Positions 1-9,542 are shown, counted from the first letter of the stretch. The stretch: 50,041 nucleotides of DNA from Oscillospiraceae bacterium (GCA_009778695.1 WRFS01000014.1:1-50041), one strand, 5' to 3'. The notes: generated by a model not told the origin, from the letters alone. Numbers and translations: made by a program.

Positions 1-65
1 TCTTATAAAGCAATATATAATTGACAATGTTATTAATTGGGAACAAGATCGATATTATATATAAT

Positions 66-89
66 CGGACGAGCAATGCTCGCCCCTAC
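66..89. repeat. Half copy of the GTAGGGGCG palindromic repeat
   Basis: A 24-bp palindrome reading CGGACGAGCAATGCTCGCCC followed by CTAC. It matches one end of the ~98-bp repeat found complete at 13837, 28482, 45818 and 48257. The rest of the 1-219 leader holds an imperfect inverted repeat (about 106-153) and no convincing gene. Confidence 0.7.
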
Positions 90-219
90 AGTTCTGTTAT
101 TTTATGAAATATTACAATTTTGTAATAATCTATGAAATAACATTGCCACCAGCGAACCCATACTTGAATTAGAAAAAATGGCATGTTATAATGCAACTAT
201 TGAAGGGGGAAGTGTAATA

Positions 220-1470
220 ATGGATAAAAAGCTAAAATTCGCACAAGAGCAAGTTTCTATATATAAACAAGAACAGTTATTAAGATTTTATAATGAGTTA
301 GATGAGAAGCAAAAAAGTGATTTATTAAACCAAATTGCAAGCATAGATTTTGATTATATGAAAAAACTGTACAATCAAACGCAAATAAAAAATGAGTTAA
401 AAACCATGAAAATAGATAGTGTGGATTATATAGATAAATATAATTTACCAAGTGAAAAATTAAATGAGTATAAAAAAATTGGAACAGAAGCAATTTCGAG
501 TGGAAAATTGGCCGTTATAACAATGGCTGGTGGGCAAGGAACTAGACTAGGACACAGTGGACCCAAAGGAACGTTTGATATAGGATTAGATTCTGGAAAA
601 TCAATTTTTGAAATATTATGTGATAAATTTAAAGAAGTTCAAGAAAAATATGGAATCACAATGCCATGGTATATTATGACCAGCAAAGCCAATAATTATG
701 AAACAGTAGATTTTTTTGAAAGAAATAGTTATTTTAATTATCCAAAGAATAAAATAAATTTTTTTATACAAAATGAGATACCAGCCCTTGATTTTAATGG
801 AAAAATTTTATTAGAAGAAAAGGCTAAAATAAGCGAGGCTCCGAATGGAGATGGAGGAATATTTAATGCCTTACATAAATTTAATGTAATTCAAGACATT
901 AAAAACCAAAATATAGAATGGGTATTTATTGGTGGAGTAGATAATATACTAGCACAAATAGCAGATCCAATATTAATAGGGGCAGCGATAGTTGAAAACA
1001 AAGAAATAGCATGTAAAACAGTTGAAAAAGCCTATGAGCAAGAAAAAGTAGGAGTGTTTTGTAAAAAGAATGGTAAGATAGGAATAATAGAATATACTGA
1101 AAGAACAGATGAAATTGCATCTAAAAGGGATAAAGACGGCAAATTTTTATATGGAGATACAAATATCTTATGTAATTTATTTAACATAAAAGTATTAGAA
1201 AAAGCAAAAGAAGTAAAACTTCCACAACATACAGTTATAAAAAAAATAAATTACGTAGATGAATTTGGTAAAAAAATATATCCAGAAGAACCAAATGCAT
1301 ACAAATTCGAAAATTTTTTCTTTGATGTCTTTGAAATGATAGATGATATTATTCTTGTTCGTGGCAAAAGAGAAGAAGAATTTGCTCCAATAAAGAATGC
1401 AAAAGGTGTAGACAGCCCAGAAACTGCTAAAAAACTGTACATGGATTATTTTCTGAATAGACTTGCATAA
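220..1470 (+). CDS. UDPGP-family UTP--sugar-1-phosphate uridylyltransferase
   Basis: Cytosolic nucleotidyltransferase of the eukaryote-like UDPGP family (UDP-glucose/UDP-GlcNAc pyrophosphorylases), forming UDP-sugar and PPi from UTP and sugar-1-phosphate. The family signature GGQGTRLGHSGPKGTFDIG lies near residues 104-122, and NGDGGIF, a uridine/sugar-binding loop, near 207. The start at 220 is preferred over the in-frame ATG at 178 because GAAGGGGGA lies just before it. This gives 416 aa, normal for the family. It sits directly before galU and a phosphohexomutase, so all three probably feed envelope-glycan synthesis. The substrate (glucose, GlcNAc or GalNAc) cannot be decided from sequence. 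Confidence 0.88.
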   Translation: MDKKLKFAQEQVSIYKQEQLLRFYNELDEKQKSDLLNQIASIDFDYMKKLYNQTQIKNELKTMKIDSVDYIDKYNLPSEKLNEYKKIGTEAISSGKLAVITMAGGQGTRLGHSGPKGTFDIGLDSGKSIFEILCDKFKEVQEKYGITMPWYIMTSKANNYETVDFFERNSYFNYPKNKINFFIQNEIPALDFNGKILLEEKAKISEAPNGDGGIFNALHKFNVIQDIKNQNIEWVFIGGVDNILAQIADPILIGAAIVENKEIACKTVEKAYEQEKVGVFCKKNGKIGIIEYTERTDEIASKRDKDGKFLYGDTNILCNLFNIKVLEKAKEVKLPQHTVIKKINYVDEFGKKIYPEEPNAYKFENFFFDVFEMIDDIILVRGKREEEFAPIKNAKGVDSPETAKKLYMDYFLNRLA

Positions 1471-1527
1471 AAGTATATTTTATTATAAAATATATTTCAT
1501 AATAAAGTATATTTTATGGAGGGGAAG

Positions 1528-2394
1528 ATGAAAGTAAGAAAAGCAGTAATCCCAGTAGCTGGGTTTGCAACAAGGTTTTTGCCAGCATGTAAATCTATTC
1601 CAAAATGTATGCTAAACATAGTGGATAAACCAATTTTACAATATTTGATTGATGAGGCATCGGAATCTGGGATAGAGGAATTAGTATTAATAGTAGGAAG
1701 AAAACAAGAAGTTATTAGAGAGTATTTATCAGAAGACGCTGAATTAAAAAAATTTTTAATAAAAAGGGGAAAAGAGAATTTTATACCAGATATAGCAAAT
1801 GTTTCTAGAGGAATGAAGATTCACTTTGTTGAAGAAAATGAAGCGAAAGGTTTAGGATACGCTATATATATGGCAAAAGACATAATAGGAGAAGAGCCAT
1901 TTGCTGTTATGTATGGGGATGTTATATTCCATGGGGAAGAACCGTGCCTTTTAGAAATTATTAAAAAATATGAAGAACTAGAGACCGCTGTTATAGGATT
2001 AGAACAAGTTTCTTGGGATGAAGTTCATAAATATGGAAATTTAGATGGGGAATTAATAAGTGATGGACTTTTTAAAGTTACATCTTTTGTGGAAAAACCA
2101 GAAAGAGAAGAGGCAAAAACAAATTATGCCATATCAGACAGACATGTTTTAACTCCAGATATATTTGACGTTTTAGAAAAAGTTAAACCAAGTGTAGGAG
2201 GAGAAATTCAATTAACAGATGGATTTAACGGAATAGCTAAAAGTGGGGAAGGAATACATGCATACGCATGCAAAAGTAAAAGGTTTGATGCAGGGGATAA
2301 ACTTGGACTCGCAAAAGTTACAATAGCAGAATGTTTAAGAAGAGAAAATATAAAAGGAGAAATGATAGAATATATAAAAGGAATTAAGTTTTAA
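1528..2394 (+). CDS. galU: UTP--glucose-1-phosphate uridylyltransferase GalU
   Basis: Makes UDP-glucose from glucose-1-phosphate and UTP. The N-terminal nucleotide-binding motif PVAGFATRFLPACKSIPK starts near residue 9; most GalU have AGxGTRFLPATKAIPKEM, so this copy differs at two usually constant places (GTR to ATR, ATK to ACK). The fold-typical EKP motif (SFVEKP) and GGEIQLTDG are present. I chose ATG 1528 rather than the in-frame ATG at 1516 because GGAGGGG lies between them at ribosome-binding distance. At 288 aa it is of normal length. It is 57 bp after the UDPGP gene and 46 bp before the phosphohexomutase, probably one operon. Confidence 0.9.
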   Translation: MKVRKAVIPVAGFATRFLPACKSIPKCMLNIVDKPILQYLIDEASESGIEELVLIVGRKQEVIREYLSEDAELKKFLIKRGKENFIPDIANVSRGMKIHFVEENEAKGLGYAIYMAKDIIGEEPFAVMYGDVIFHGEEPCLLEIIKKYEELETAVIGLEQVSWDEVHKYGNLDGELISDGLFKVTSFVEKPEREEAKTNYAISDRHVLTPDIFDVLEKVKPSVGGEIQLTDGFNGIAKSGEGIHAYACKSKRFDAGDKLGLAKVTIAECLRRENIKGEMIEYIKGIKF

Positions 2395-2440
2395 GAATCA
2401 AATATTACAAAAGTATAAATCTATTGAGAAGGAGATAAAA

Positions 2441-3805
2441 ATGAATATAAAGGTAAATAAAGATGTTTTTAAACAATACGATATAAGGGGAATTGTAGGA
2501 GAAAATATAGATAAGGAGTTTGCACAAAACTTGGGCAAGGCTTTTGGTTCGTACATACAACAATATAATTTACAACAAGTTATTGTTGGTCATGATTGCA
2601 GAGAAAGTTCAGACGAATTAAACGAAAGCTTGATAAATGGACTTATTTCAACAGGGGTGGATGTTAAGGATATTGGATTAGCAACTACACCAATGGTATA
2701 TTATGCCAGAAAATTACTAAAGATAGGACCAGCAATACAAATAACGGCAAGCCATAATCCTAGAGAATATAATGGATTTAAAATGTGTATTGAAGAAAAT
2801 GCAGAGGTTATTTATGGTGATAGGATTTTAGAAATTTATGATTTTATGATAAAAGGGGAGTTTTTAAGCGGAACTGGAACTATAGAAAAAGTATCGGTAA
2901 AAGAACGATATATAGAAGAAATTACTAAAAGGGTAGTCCTTCAAAACAAAAATATAAAGGTTGTAATAGATTGCGGAAATGCGACTCCATCAATAATTAC
3001 GGCGGAAACATTAGAAAAACTAGGGGTAAAGGTGGTTCAGTTGTATTGTGATATAGATTCAACTTTTCCTAATCATCATCCTGATCCAGCTGAGGCTAAA
3101 AATATGGTAGATTTAGCAAAGAAGGTTCAAGAAGTAGGAGCAGATGTAGGGTTTGCATTTGATGGAGATGGAGATAGAATAGGGGTTGTCGACGAAAAAG
3201 GCAATATGATATTTGGCGATGATTATATGAGAATAATGTGGAAAGAAATTATAAAAAAATATCCACATTCAAGAGCCCTAGTTGAAGTCAAATGTTCACA
3301 AAATTTATGGGATGAATTAGAAGAATTAGGAGCTAAGCCTGAGTTTATAAGAACGGGAAGTCCAATTATAAAAGCTGCAATAAAAGAAGAGAATATTCCT
3401 TTCTCAGGGGAAACATCTGGACATATATATTTTAGAGATGAATATTATGGGTTCGATGATGGACTATATGCGGCAGCTAGATTTTTAAGATTAATGTCTA
3501 GCGAAAATAAAAAGGTTTCTGAGATGTTAGGAGCGAAAAAATATGTTGTATCTTCGGAATTAAATAAAGTTGTGGAAGAAAAAAGTAAATTTGAAATTGT
3601 AGATAAGGCAGTTAGTTACTTTAAATCGCTAGGGAATAAAGTAATTGATGTGGATGGGGCAAGAGTTGTATTTGATGATGGTTGGGGGTTGGTTAGAGCA
3701 TCAAATACAACACCAAAATTGACGTTAAGATTTGAAGCAAAAACCCAAGAAGGGTTAGAAAGAATTGAAAAAGAATTTGATACTATGTTTGAAAAAATAC
3801 AGTAA
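2441..3805 (+). CDS. Phosphoglucomutase/phosphomannomutase (alpha-D-phosphohexomutase)
   Basis: Interconverts hexose-6-phosphate and hexose-1-phosphate, supplying glucose-1-phosphate to GalU. All four family landmarks are visible: the phosphoserine loop TASHNPREYNG (~102), metal-binding DGDGDRIG (~241), the sugar loop GETSGH (~324) and the phosphate-binding RASNTTPKLTLRFE (~419). Length 454 aa is standard. The start has a strong GAGAAGGAGATAA site. Third gene of the UDP-sugar cluster. Glucose versus mannose preference is not resolvable. Confidence 0.92.
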   Translation: MNIKVNKDVFKQYDIRGIVGENIDKEFAQNLGKAFGSYIQQYNLQQVIVGHDCRESSDELNESLINGLISTGVDVKDIGLATTPMVYYARKLLKIGPAIQITASHNPREYNGFKMCIEENAEVIYGDRILEIYDFMIKGEFLSGTGTIEKVSVKERYIEEITKRVVLQNKNIKVVIDCGNATPSIITAETLEKLGVKVVQLYCDIDSTFPNHHPDPAEAKNMVDLAKKVQEVGADVGFAFDGDGDRIGVVDEKGNMIFGDDYMRIMWKEIIKKYPHSRALVEVKCSQNLWDELEELGAKPEFIRTGSPIIKAAIKEENIPFSGETSGHIYFRDEYYGFDDGLYAAARFLRLMSSENKKVSEMLGAKKYVVSSELNKVVEEKSKFEIVDKAVSYFKSLGNKVIDVDGARVVFDDGWGLVRASNTTPKLTLRFEAKTQEGLERIEKEFDTMFEKIQ

Positions 3806-3839
3806 AAAGAGGATGTCTTAGAATATGAGGAACCAGGTT

Positions 3840-3883
3840 GTCGAGGACGCCAGCCCATACGTGTAGGGGTCGGCGTCCTCGAC
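3840..3883. repeat. GC-rich 12-bp-stem hairpin between convergent genes
   Basis: GTCGAGGACGCC pairs perfectly with GGCGTCCTCGAC around a 20-nt loop containing GTAGGGG, the start of the palindromic repeat family seen elsewhere. It lies between convergent genes (phosphohexomutase and mecA). It lacks a T-tract on either side, so it is a decayed palindromic repeat rather than a clear rho-independent terminator. Confidence 0.55.
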
Positions 3884-3965
3884 GACTTGAAAAGATTAAT
3901 TGTAAGGCATCCCGTTTTTATTTAAACAATTTAAAAATAAACGTTAAGGTTTATTTAAACAGACA

Positions 3966-4634
3966 TTAATTTGCAAAAAATTTATTTATTTTCAAGAAAC
4001 AATTATTTGGCAAAATTACTTTTCCATATTCGGTTAATTTTTTTTCAAAAATAGTTGAATATCTTACAGCGGTACTAAACTCAGAAATTGTTGATAAAGC
4101 ATGCTTTAAATCTGAAAGAGTAGATGTTTCATTGGTTTTTAAGGTTAAGTAATATGAACTATTATATAAATATAAAATTGACCTTGTAAAAATTTTATTT
4201 ATTCTTTTTAAAATATCTTTATTTAAGCAATTAGATAAATTACAAAAATCATCAAAATCTTCAAATTGAAAAACAACAATTGGCATAGTTGCTGAAATAG
4301 CTTTTCTCTTAGCACTTAGTTTCCTTTTACTTGGTTGGGGAGCACCAGGGTAAAGCGTATTAATATTGCTAGATACCTTTGCGGGTTCAGGCAACATTCT
4401 GGTAACTGTAACTACAAAATGTCCATTAGAAGTAGCCAATGCCTCTACAGTAAGTTGATAATTATTAGTAATAAACCCAATCTCTTTTTCGGCTTTGCTT
4501 AGCATATCAAGAAAAACAGATTGCGATTCTATAGAATTAGACATAAAAGAATGAAAATCTATGTTATCCTTCTCTAAGTCTTCTATATTAAAAGTTATTC
4601 TAATTTTATTTTCGGTTATTTTTTCAAATCTCAT
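3966..4634 (-). CDS. mecA: Adaptor protein MecA
   Basis: MecA-family adaptor that delivers substrates to the ClpC AAA+ unfoldase for ClpP degradation. The N-terminal domain (MRFEKITENKIRITFNIEDL, acidic and followed by DFHSFM) matches the MecA start. A linker of charged/proline-rich sequence (~90-113) leads to the C-terminal ClpC-binding domain with VVFQFEDFDDF and the LYNSSYYLTL strand. Length 222 aa is usual. RBS CAGGAGATGA precedes the start. The gene is monocistronic with its own promoter and a palindrome. Confidence 0.85.
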   Translation of the reverse strand: MRFEKITENKIRITFNIEDLEKDNIDFHSFMSNSIESQSVFLDMLSKAEKEIGFITNNYQLTVEALATSNGHFVVTVTRMLPEPAKVSSNINTLYPGAPQPSKRKLSAKRKAISATMPIVVFQFEDFDDFCNLSNCLNKDILKRINKIFTRSILYLYNSSYYLTLKTNETSTLSDLKHALSTISEFSTAVRYSTIFEKKLTEYGKVILPNNCFLKINKFFAN

Positions 4635-4668
4635 GGCTATTCATCTCCTGACCTCTTTTAAAGGTTTT

Positions 4669-4733
4669 GATTCACAAATATTTTCGTGAATCCCATATCA
4701 TTTTAATTATACTATAAAATTAACAAAAATCAA
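4669..4733 (-). promoter_or_regulatory. mecA promoter with overlapping palindromic operator candidate
   Basis: On the minus strand TTGATT (4733-4728), 16 nt, then TATAAT (4711-4706). Just downstream is a perfect inverted repeat GATTCAC-N10-GTGAATC (4669-4692), near the expected transcript start. A repressor site is likely by position. Which protein binds is unknown. Confidence 0.6.
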
Positions 4734-4790
4734 ATAAAAATTTAAGAAAATGCAAAAATATTTTTTTAATATAATATATTAAATTTTTTC

Positions 4791-7700
4791 TTAAATGGTG
4801 CTAAGCTCGGCAACTGTTTCAGCATTTTCTTTTTCAAGTGCTTTGATTTCCTTCTCTTTCCTCTTTAAGTTGTCTTTTGCAACGGTCATCATTAATTTTA
4901 GTCTGTTAGTTTGATTTGTTTCACTAGCTCCAGGGTCATAATCAATAGGTGCAATGTTTGCATTTGGGAACATGCTTCTAATGGTTTTTATAACACCTTT
5001 TCCAACAATGTGGTTTGGTAAGCATGCAAACGGCTGAACACAGACAATATTTGGAATATCATGCTCGATATATTCTATCATTTCAGCTGTTAAAAACCAT
5101 CCTTCACCAGTTTGGTTGCCAATTGAAAGTACAGATTTTACTTTATCTTGCAAATGCCATATGTTACAAGGTGGCAAATAACCTTTTTTTGAACTAGCTA
5201 ATGCAATTTTTAAATTTTTCTCGAACAAGTCTACTAATTTTATGGCGAATTTGAATATACTTGCCTTTGCTTTTCCCGTTTTAAGTAATTCGTTGAATGT
5301 TATTTTGTGAGTTGCCATAAATTTTACAAATCCCATTAAATCAGGAAGAACTACTTCAGCACCTTCTTTTTCTAATAAATCTGCTACAAAGTTATTGCCA
5401 AATGGATGGTATTTAATTAAAATTTCACCAACTATGCCAACTCTAGGCTTTTTGTGATTAGTATCTAATTCGATTTTTTCAAAATCTTCAACAATAGAAT
5501 AAATTGTTTGTTTAAATTCTTTTGATGTAGATTTTGTTACGATTTGTTTGCATTTTTCTAGCCAAAGTTCATATAATTTTTGGGTTTCACCAATATTTAC
5601 TTCATATGCTTTATTTTTTGTTAATACTTTTTGAAGAAGGTCACCTAATATTACGGCTCTAAGCAATCTTTCCAACAATGGAATAGTTAATTTGAAGCCA
5701 GATACCTTTTCCATTCCAACTATATTAAATGAGATTACTGGAACTTGAGGGAATCCAGCATCTTTTAATGCCTTTCTAATAAATCCGATATAATTTGTTG
5801 CTCTACATCCGCCACCAGTTTGTGACATAATTAATGCAGTTTTATTTACATCGTATTTACCAGATTCAAGAGCTTCTATCATTTGCCCTGTGGTTAAAAT
5901 AGAAGGATAGCATGCATCATTATTCACATATCTTAACCCGGTTTCTACGGTGTTTTCTGTACAATTCTTTAATAGTTCCAGCTTATATCCTTGGCTTTTC
6001 ATGCCAGCTTCTAATAATTCAAAATGAATTGGTGCCATTTGAGGCATTAAAATTGTATAATCTTTTTTCATTTCTTTAGTAAAAGCAATTTTGTTTATTC
6101 CGTAATCTCCTGAATTTTCAGCCTTTTGCTTAATTCTTTTATTCATACTTGCAAGCAATGAGCGAATACGAATTCTAACAGCACCAAGGTTGTTTATTTC
6201 GTCAATTTTTATTAGGGTATACATTTTATCATGACTTGCCAAGATTTCTTCAACTTGGTCAGTTGTAACGGCATCAACACCGCAACCAAATGAATTTAGT
6301 TGAACTAGTTCTAAATTGTCATTTTTTCCTACTATGCCAGCTGCAGCATAAAGTCTAGCATGATACATCCATTGGTCAACAACACGAATTGGCCTTTGAA
6401 CTTCTGCTAAGTGCGAAATGCTATCTTCGGTTAATACTGCAAGTCCTAAACTTGTTATTAGAGTATCGATACCATGATGTATTTCTGGATCTAAATGGTA
6501 AGGTCTTCCTGCTAAAACTATGGCTTTTAGATTTTTTTCTTTAATTAAGCTTAAGGTTTCTACGCCTTTGTTTTGAATATCTTTTCTAAAGTTTAAATGT
6601 TCAGTTTCTGCTTTTTTTGCAGCTTCTAAAAGCTCTTTTTTAGAAAAATTATATTTTTTAAACTCTTTTAATTCCATAATACGTTCTGTTAAAGTGTTAG
6701 GAACTAAAGGTAAAAACGGATTAATATAATCAACATGTTTTAATTCTTCCACATTATTTTTTAACACTTCAGAGTATGAAATAACAATAGGGCAGTTATA
6801 GTGGTTTTCGGCTCCTTTATATTCTCTTCTTGAATACGGAACACAGGGATAAAATATAGTAGAGATACCCTTTTCTAGCAAATTGGCAATATGTCCATGT
6901 GCTAGTTTTGCGGGATAACACACAGATTCAGAAGGCATAGATTCCATGCCTCTTTCGTAAGTTGAGCGACTACTTTTATCAGAAATTATTACTCTAAAGC
7001 CTAGGTTAGTTAAAAATGTGAACCAGAAAGGATAATCTTCGTACATATTAAGTACACGTGGAATTCCAATTTCTCCCCTTGGGGCTTTATCAAGTGGAAG
7101 TGGCGTGTAATTAAAGATTCTTTCGTATTTGTATTTATATAAATTAGGTAAATCAGCAGTTTCACTAACGATTCCTGCACCTCGTTCGCACCTGTTGCCA
7201 GAAACAAATCTGGTGTTATTATTAAATTTATTTATTGTTAAAAGACAGTGGTTTTCACATTTTTGACATCTTGCATGAGTAGTTTCGATTTTTATTTTAT
7301 TTAATTCTTCTAAAGAAGCAATAGAAGATTTATATTCCATGTCCATATTTTGTTCATATTGTTCTTTTGCTAAAAGTGCCATTCCGTAAGCACCCATTAA
7401 TCCAGCAATGTTTGGTCTTATTACATTTTTGCCAACTATTATTTCAAATGCTCTTAAAACGGCATCGTTGTAAAAGGTTCCACCTTGAACAACAATGTGT
7501 TTACCTAATTTTTCTATATCACGAACTTTCATAACTTTTTGAATAGCGTTTTTTACTACTGAATATGAAAGCCCAGCAGAAATATCTCCCACGCTGTAAC
7601 CTTCTTTTTGGGCTTGCTTTATTCTAGAATTCATAAAAACAGTGCATCTAGAGCCTAAATCAACTGGGTTGTGTGAACGAATAGCCTCGCTCACAAATTC

Positions 7701-9095
7701 TTCAATTGAAACATTTAAGCTTTTGGCAAATGTTTGAATAAATGAACCGCAACCAGAAGAACATGCTTCGTTCAGCATAATGTTATCAATAGCACCATTT
7801 TTCATTCTTATGTATTTCATGTCTTGACCGCCGATGTCTACAATGCTTGAAACTTCAGGTAAAAATTGTTTAGCTGCAGTATAGTGTGCGATTGTTTCAA
7901 TTTCACCTAAGTCAACAGTTAATGCAGTTTGAACTAATTTTTCACCATAACCAGTTATGCCACAGTACCTAAGGGTAGCTGTGCTTGGCAATATTGCATA
8001 CAAGTTTTTTAACATAGTTATTACACTTTGAAGTGGATTTCCATGATTACTATCGTACTCAGAATGCAGTAAATTGCCATCTCTATCTAACAAAACTATT
8101 TTTGTAGTAGTTGAGCCAGCATCAATGCCAAGGAAACAGTCCCCAGAATGGTTTTCTAAAGAAGCTGTAGCGACTGTGTCTTTTGAATGACGCTCTTTAA
8201 ATTCTGCATAAGCTTCCTCACTTGCGAAGAGAGGGTTTAAAGGTTTTGTTGTTTCATCTTTTGAATGTCTTAAATGTTCGATTTTTTCTTTTAAGGTTTC
8301 AACAGAAATTATTTCTGTTTCAAGAGAAGAAATTGCGGCCCCCTTTGCAACAAGCAAATGTGCATCGATAGGCACTATAACTTGGCTCTCTTCAAGATTT
8401 AAGGTTTCTATGAATCTTGCTCGCAATTCAGATAGATAGCTAAGCGGTCCGCCTAAGAAAGCCACGTTGCCTCTTATTGGTCTGCCGCAGGCTAATCCAC
8501 TTATTGTTTGGTTAACAACAGCTTGAAAAATAGAAGCGGCAATGTCTTCTTTTCTTGCACCTTCATTTAATAGAGGTTGCACGTCGGTTTTAGCAAAAAC
8601 GCCACATCTTGAAGCTATTGGATATATTGTTTTACATCCTTTGGCAAGTTCGTTAAGTTCAGCAGTGTCAACGTTTAGGAGGCTTGCCATTTGATCTAGG
8701 AATGCACCTGTACCGCCTGCACATGTACCGTTCATGCGTTGCTCAACGTAATTGTCGAAGTATATAATTTTGGCATCTTCACCACCAAGTTCAATAACAA
8801 CATCTGTTTGAGGAATGTCGTATTCAACTATTTTCTTGCATGAAATAACCTCTTGAATAAATGGTAGTTTCAAAAATTTTGCAGCGGAAATCGCCCCAGA
8901 GCCAGTAAGGGTAAAGGTATAGGTGTTATCTGGATACATGTTTATTAATTCTTCTAACATAGAACAAACAGTATTCTTTGTGTCAGAAAAATGTCGTTTA
9001 TATGAATTATGGATTATCTCAAGATGTGAGTTCATTACAACTACTTTTACAGTTGTAGAGCCAACATCTAAACCAATATGTAATGTTTCTTTCAT
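4791..9095 (-). CDS. Giant 2-hydroxyacyl-CoA dehydratase activase-like fusion protein
   Basis: A 1434-aa fusion common in Clostridia. Two ASKHA ATPase (BadF/HgdC) modules come first: LDVGSTTVKVVVMN at ~9 with NGTCAGGTGAFLDQ (~122), and IDAGSTTTKIVLL (~323) with CSSGCGSF. Cys residues of this type hold the [4Fe-4S] cluster of archerases. A further Cys patch CQKCENHC (~608) precedes a DUF2229-like region (RPYHLDPEIHHG, ~861) and a C-terminal HgdB/D-like region with CXPFACLPNH-type and GCRATN motifs. By family it couples ATP hydrolysis to low-potential electron transfer. The physiological acceptor of these single-gene fusions is unsettled. There is no dehydratase subunit gene nearby. A structured leader and a palindrome lie upstream. 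No CGG codon was seen in frame. Confidence 0.85.
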   Translation of the reverse strand: MKETLHIGLDVGSTTVKVVVMNSHLEIIHNSYKRHFSDTKNTVCSMLEELINMYPDNTYTFTLTGSGAISAAKFLKLPFIQEVISCKKIVEYDIPQTDVVIELGGEDAKIIYFDNYVEQRMNGTCAGGTGAFLDQMASLLNVDTAELNELAKGCKTIYPIASRCGVFAKTDVQPLLNEGARKEDIAASIFQAVVNQTISGLACGRPIRGNVAFLGGPLSYLSELRARFIETLNLEESQVIVPIDAHLLVAKGAAISSLETEIISVETLKEKIEHLRHSKDETTKPLNPLFASEEAYAEFKERHSKDTVATASLENHSGDCFLGIDAGSTTTKIVLLDRDGNLLHSEYDSNHGNPLQSVITMLKNLYAILPSTATLRYCGITGYGEKLVQTALTVDLGEIETIAHYTAAKQFLPEVSSIVDIGGQDMKYIRMKNGAIDNIMLNEACSSGCGSFIQTFAKSLNVSIEEFVSEAIRSHNPVDLGSRCTVFMNSRIKQAQKEGYSVGDISAGLSYSVVKNAIQKVMKVRDIEKLGKHIVVQGGTFYNDAVLRAFEIIVGKNVIRPNIAGLMGAYGMALLAKEQYEQNMDMEYKSSIASLEELNKIKIETTHARCQKCENHCLLTINKFNNNTRFVSGNRCERGAGIVSETADLPNLYKYKYERIFNYTPLPLDKAPRGEIGIPRVLNMYEDYPFWFTFLTNLGFRVIISDKSSRSTYERGMESMPSESVCYPAKLAHGHIANLLEKGISTIFYPCVPYSRREYKGAENHYNCPIVISYSEVLKNNVEELKHVDYINPFLPLVPNTLTERIMELKEFKKYNFSKKELLEAAKKAETEHLNFRKDIQNKGVETLSLIKEKNLKAIVLAGRPYHLDPEIHHGIDTLITSLGLAVLTEDSISHLAEVQRPIRVVDQWMYHARLYAAAGIVGKNDNLELVQLNSFGCGVDAVTTDQVEEILASHDKMYTLIKIDEINNLGAVRIRIRSLLASMNKRIKQKAENSGDYGINKIAFTKEMKKDYTILMPQMAPIHFELLEAGMKSQGYKLELLKNCTENTVETGLRYVNNDACYPSILTTGQMIEALESGKYDVNKTALIMSQTGGGCRATNYIGFIRKALKDAGFPQVPVISFNIVGMEKVSGFKLTIPLLERLLRAVILGDLLQKVLTKNKAYEVNIGETQKLYELWLEKCKQIVTKSTSKEFKQTIYSIVEDFEKIELDTNHKKPRVGIVGEILIKYHPFGNNFVADLLEKEGAEVVLPDLMGFVKFMATHKITFNELLKTGKAKASIFKFAIKLVDLFEKNLKIALASSKKGYLPPCNIWHLQDKVKSVLSIGNQTGEGWFLTAEMIEYIEHDIPNIVCVQPFACLPNHIVGKGVIKTIRSMFPNANIAPIDYDPGASETNQTNRLKLMMTVAKDNLKRKEKEIKALEKENAETVAELSTI

Positions 9096-9102
9096 AAAAT
9101 CA

Positions 9103-9180
9103 ATCCTTTATTATGCGAATGTTCTCTTTGGCTAACCTCAGTAACAAGCTATGAGGAATCTACAGAGACATTTCTACGCT
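9103..9180 (-). ncRNA. Structured leader motif (riboswitch-like) of the activase gene
   Basis: Read on the minus strand, this leader starts AGCGTAGA, has an outer stem TGTCTCT/AGAGAACA (one bulged A), an inner stem CCTCA/TGAGG enclosing TAGCTTGTTAC, then CGCATAATAAAGGA. The last bases form the ribosome binding site of the 1434-aa activase. The same loop and layout recur at 17084, 17857 and 21578 with different but still complementary outer stems. Placement across the RBS suggests translational control. The ligand or partner is unknown. Confidence 0.55.
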
Positions 9181-9185
9181 TATAT

Positions 9186-9251
9186 ATATTGTATGTACAA
9201 TATTTTTTAATCATCACTTATTATATTATAATGAAATACAAAGATTGTCAA
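9186..9251 (-). promoter_or_regulatory. Activase promoter with 18-bp palindrome
   Basis: Minus-strand TTGACA (9251-9246), with TAATAT 17 nt on (overlapping TATAAT). Downstream is the palindrome ATATTGTA-TG-TACAATAT (9186-9203), near the predicted transcript start. It looks like a dimeric repressor site, just upstream of the structured leader. Confidence 0.55.
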
Positions 9252-9272
9252 TGGAAAAGTGTTCTAAAAATG

Positions 9273-9542
9273 GTTACTATTTAATGGTTTAGCCTAAAAT
9301 TTCCGCCACTGGAGTATAGTATAGGTTTTGCTTTCCATAAGAAATCGCCTGCAATAGTCCGCTCCCGTGGTAGGTATATCTTTTTAAAAAACTCCCTCCA
9401 GGTCAAGGGGTAATCCGTTGCCTTGGGAGGGCTGTCGGGCAGTTTTTTAAAAAGATATACCTACCACTCGCGCTATTCCATGTACTTTAATCATATACTA
9501 TACGTAAAGAGGCTACTTTGCTCAAAAGTGTTAACTGGTAAC
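9273..9542. mobile_element. MITE family A, nested copy
   Basis: Ends GTTACTATTTAA and (T)TAACTGGTAAC are inverted repeats like those at 39071-39247. The outer arms (GGAGTATAGTATA / TATACTATACG) are separated by a second palindromic layer containing GCAATAGTCCGCTCCCGTGG. This in turn holds a third: the conserved core with AAGGGGTAATCCGTTGCC between arms ATATCTTTTTAAAAAACT and AGTTTTTTAAAAAGATAT. So at least one palindromic element sits inside another. It fills most of the gap 9096-9597; no gene is present. Confidence 0.75.

Noticed and set aside
3840..3883. Bidirectional terminator
   Set aside because: Strong stem but no T-tract on either strand; better explained as a palindromic repeat remnant.
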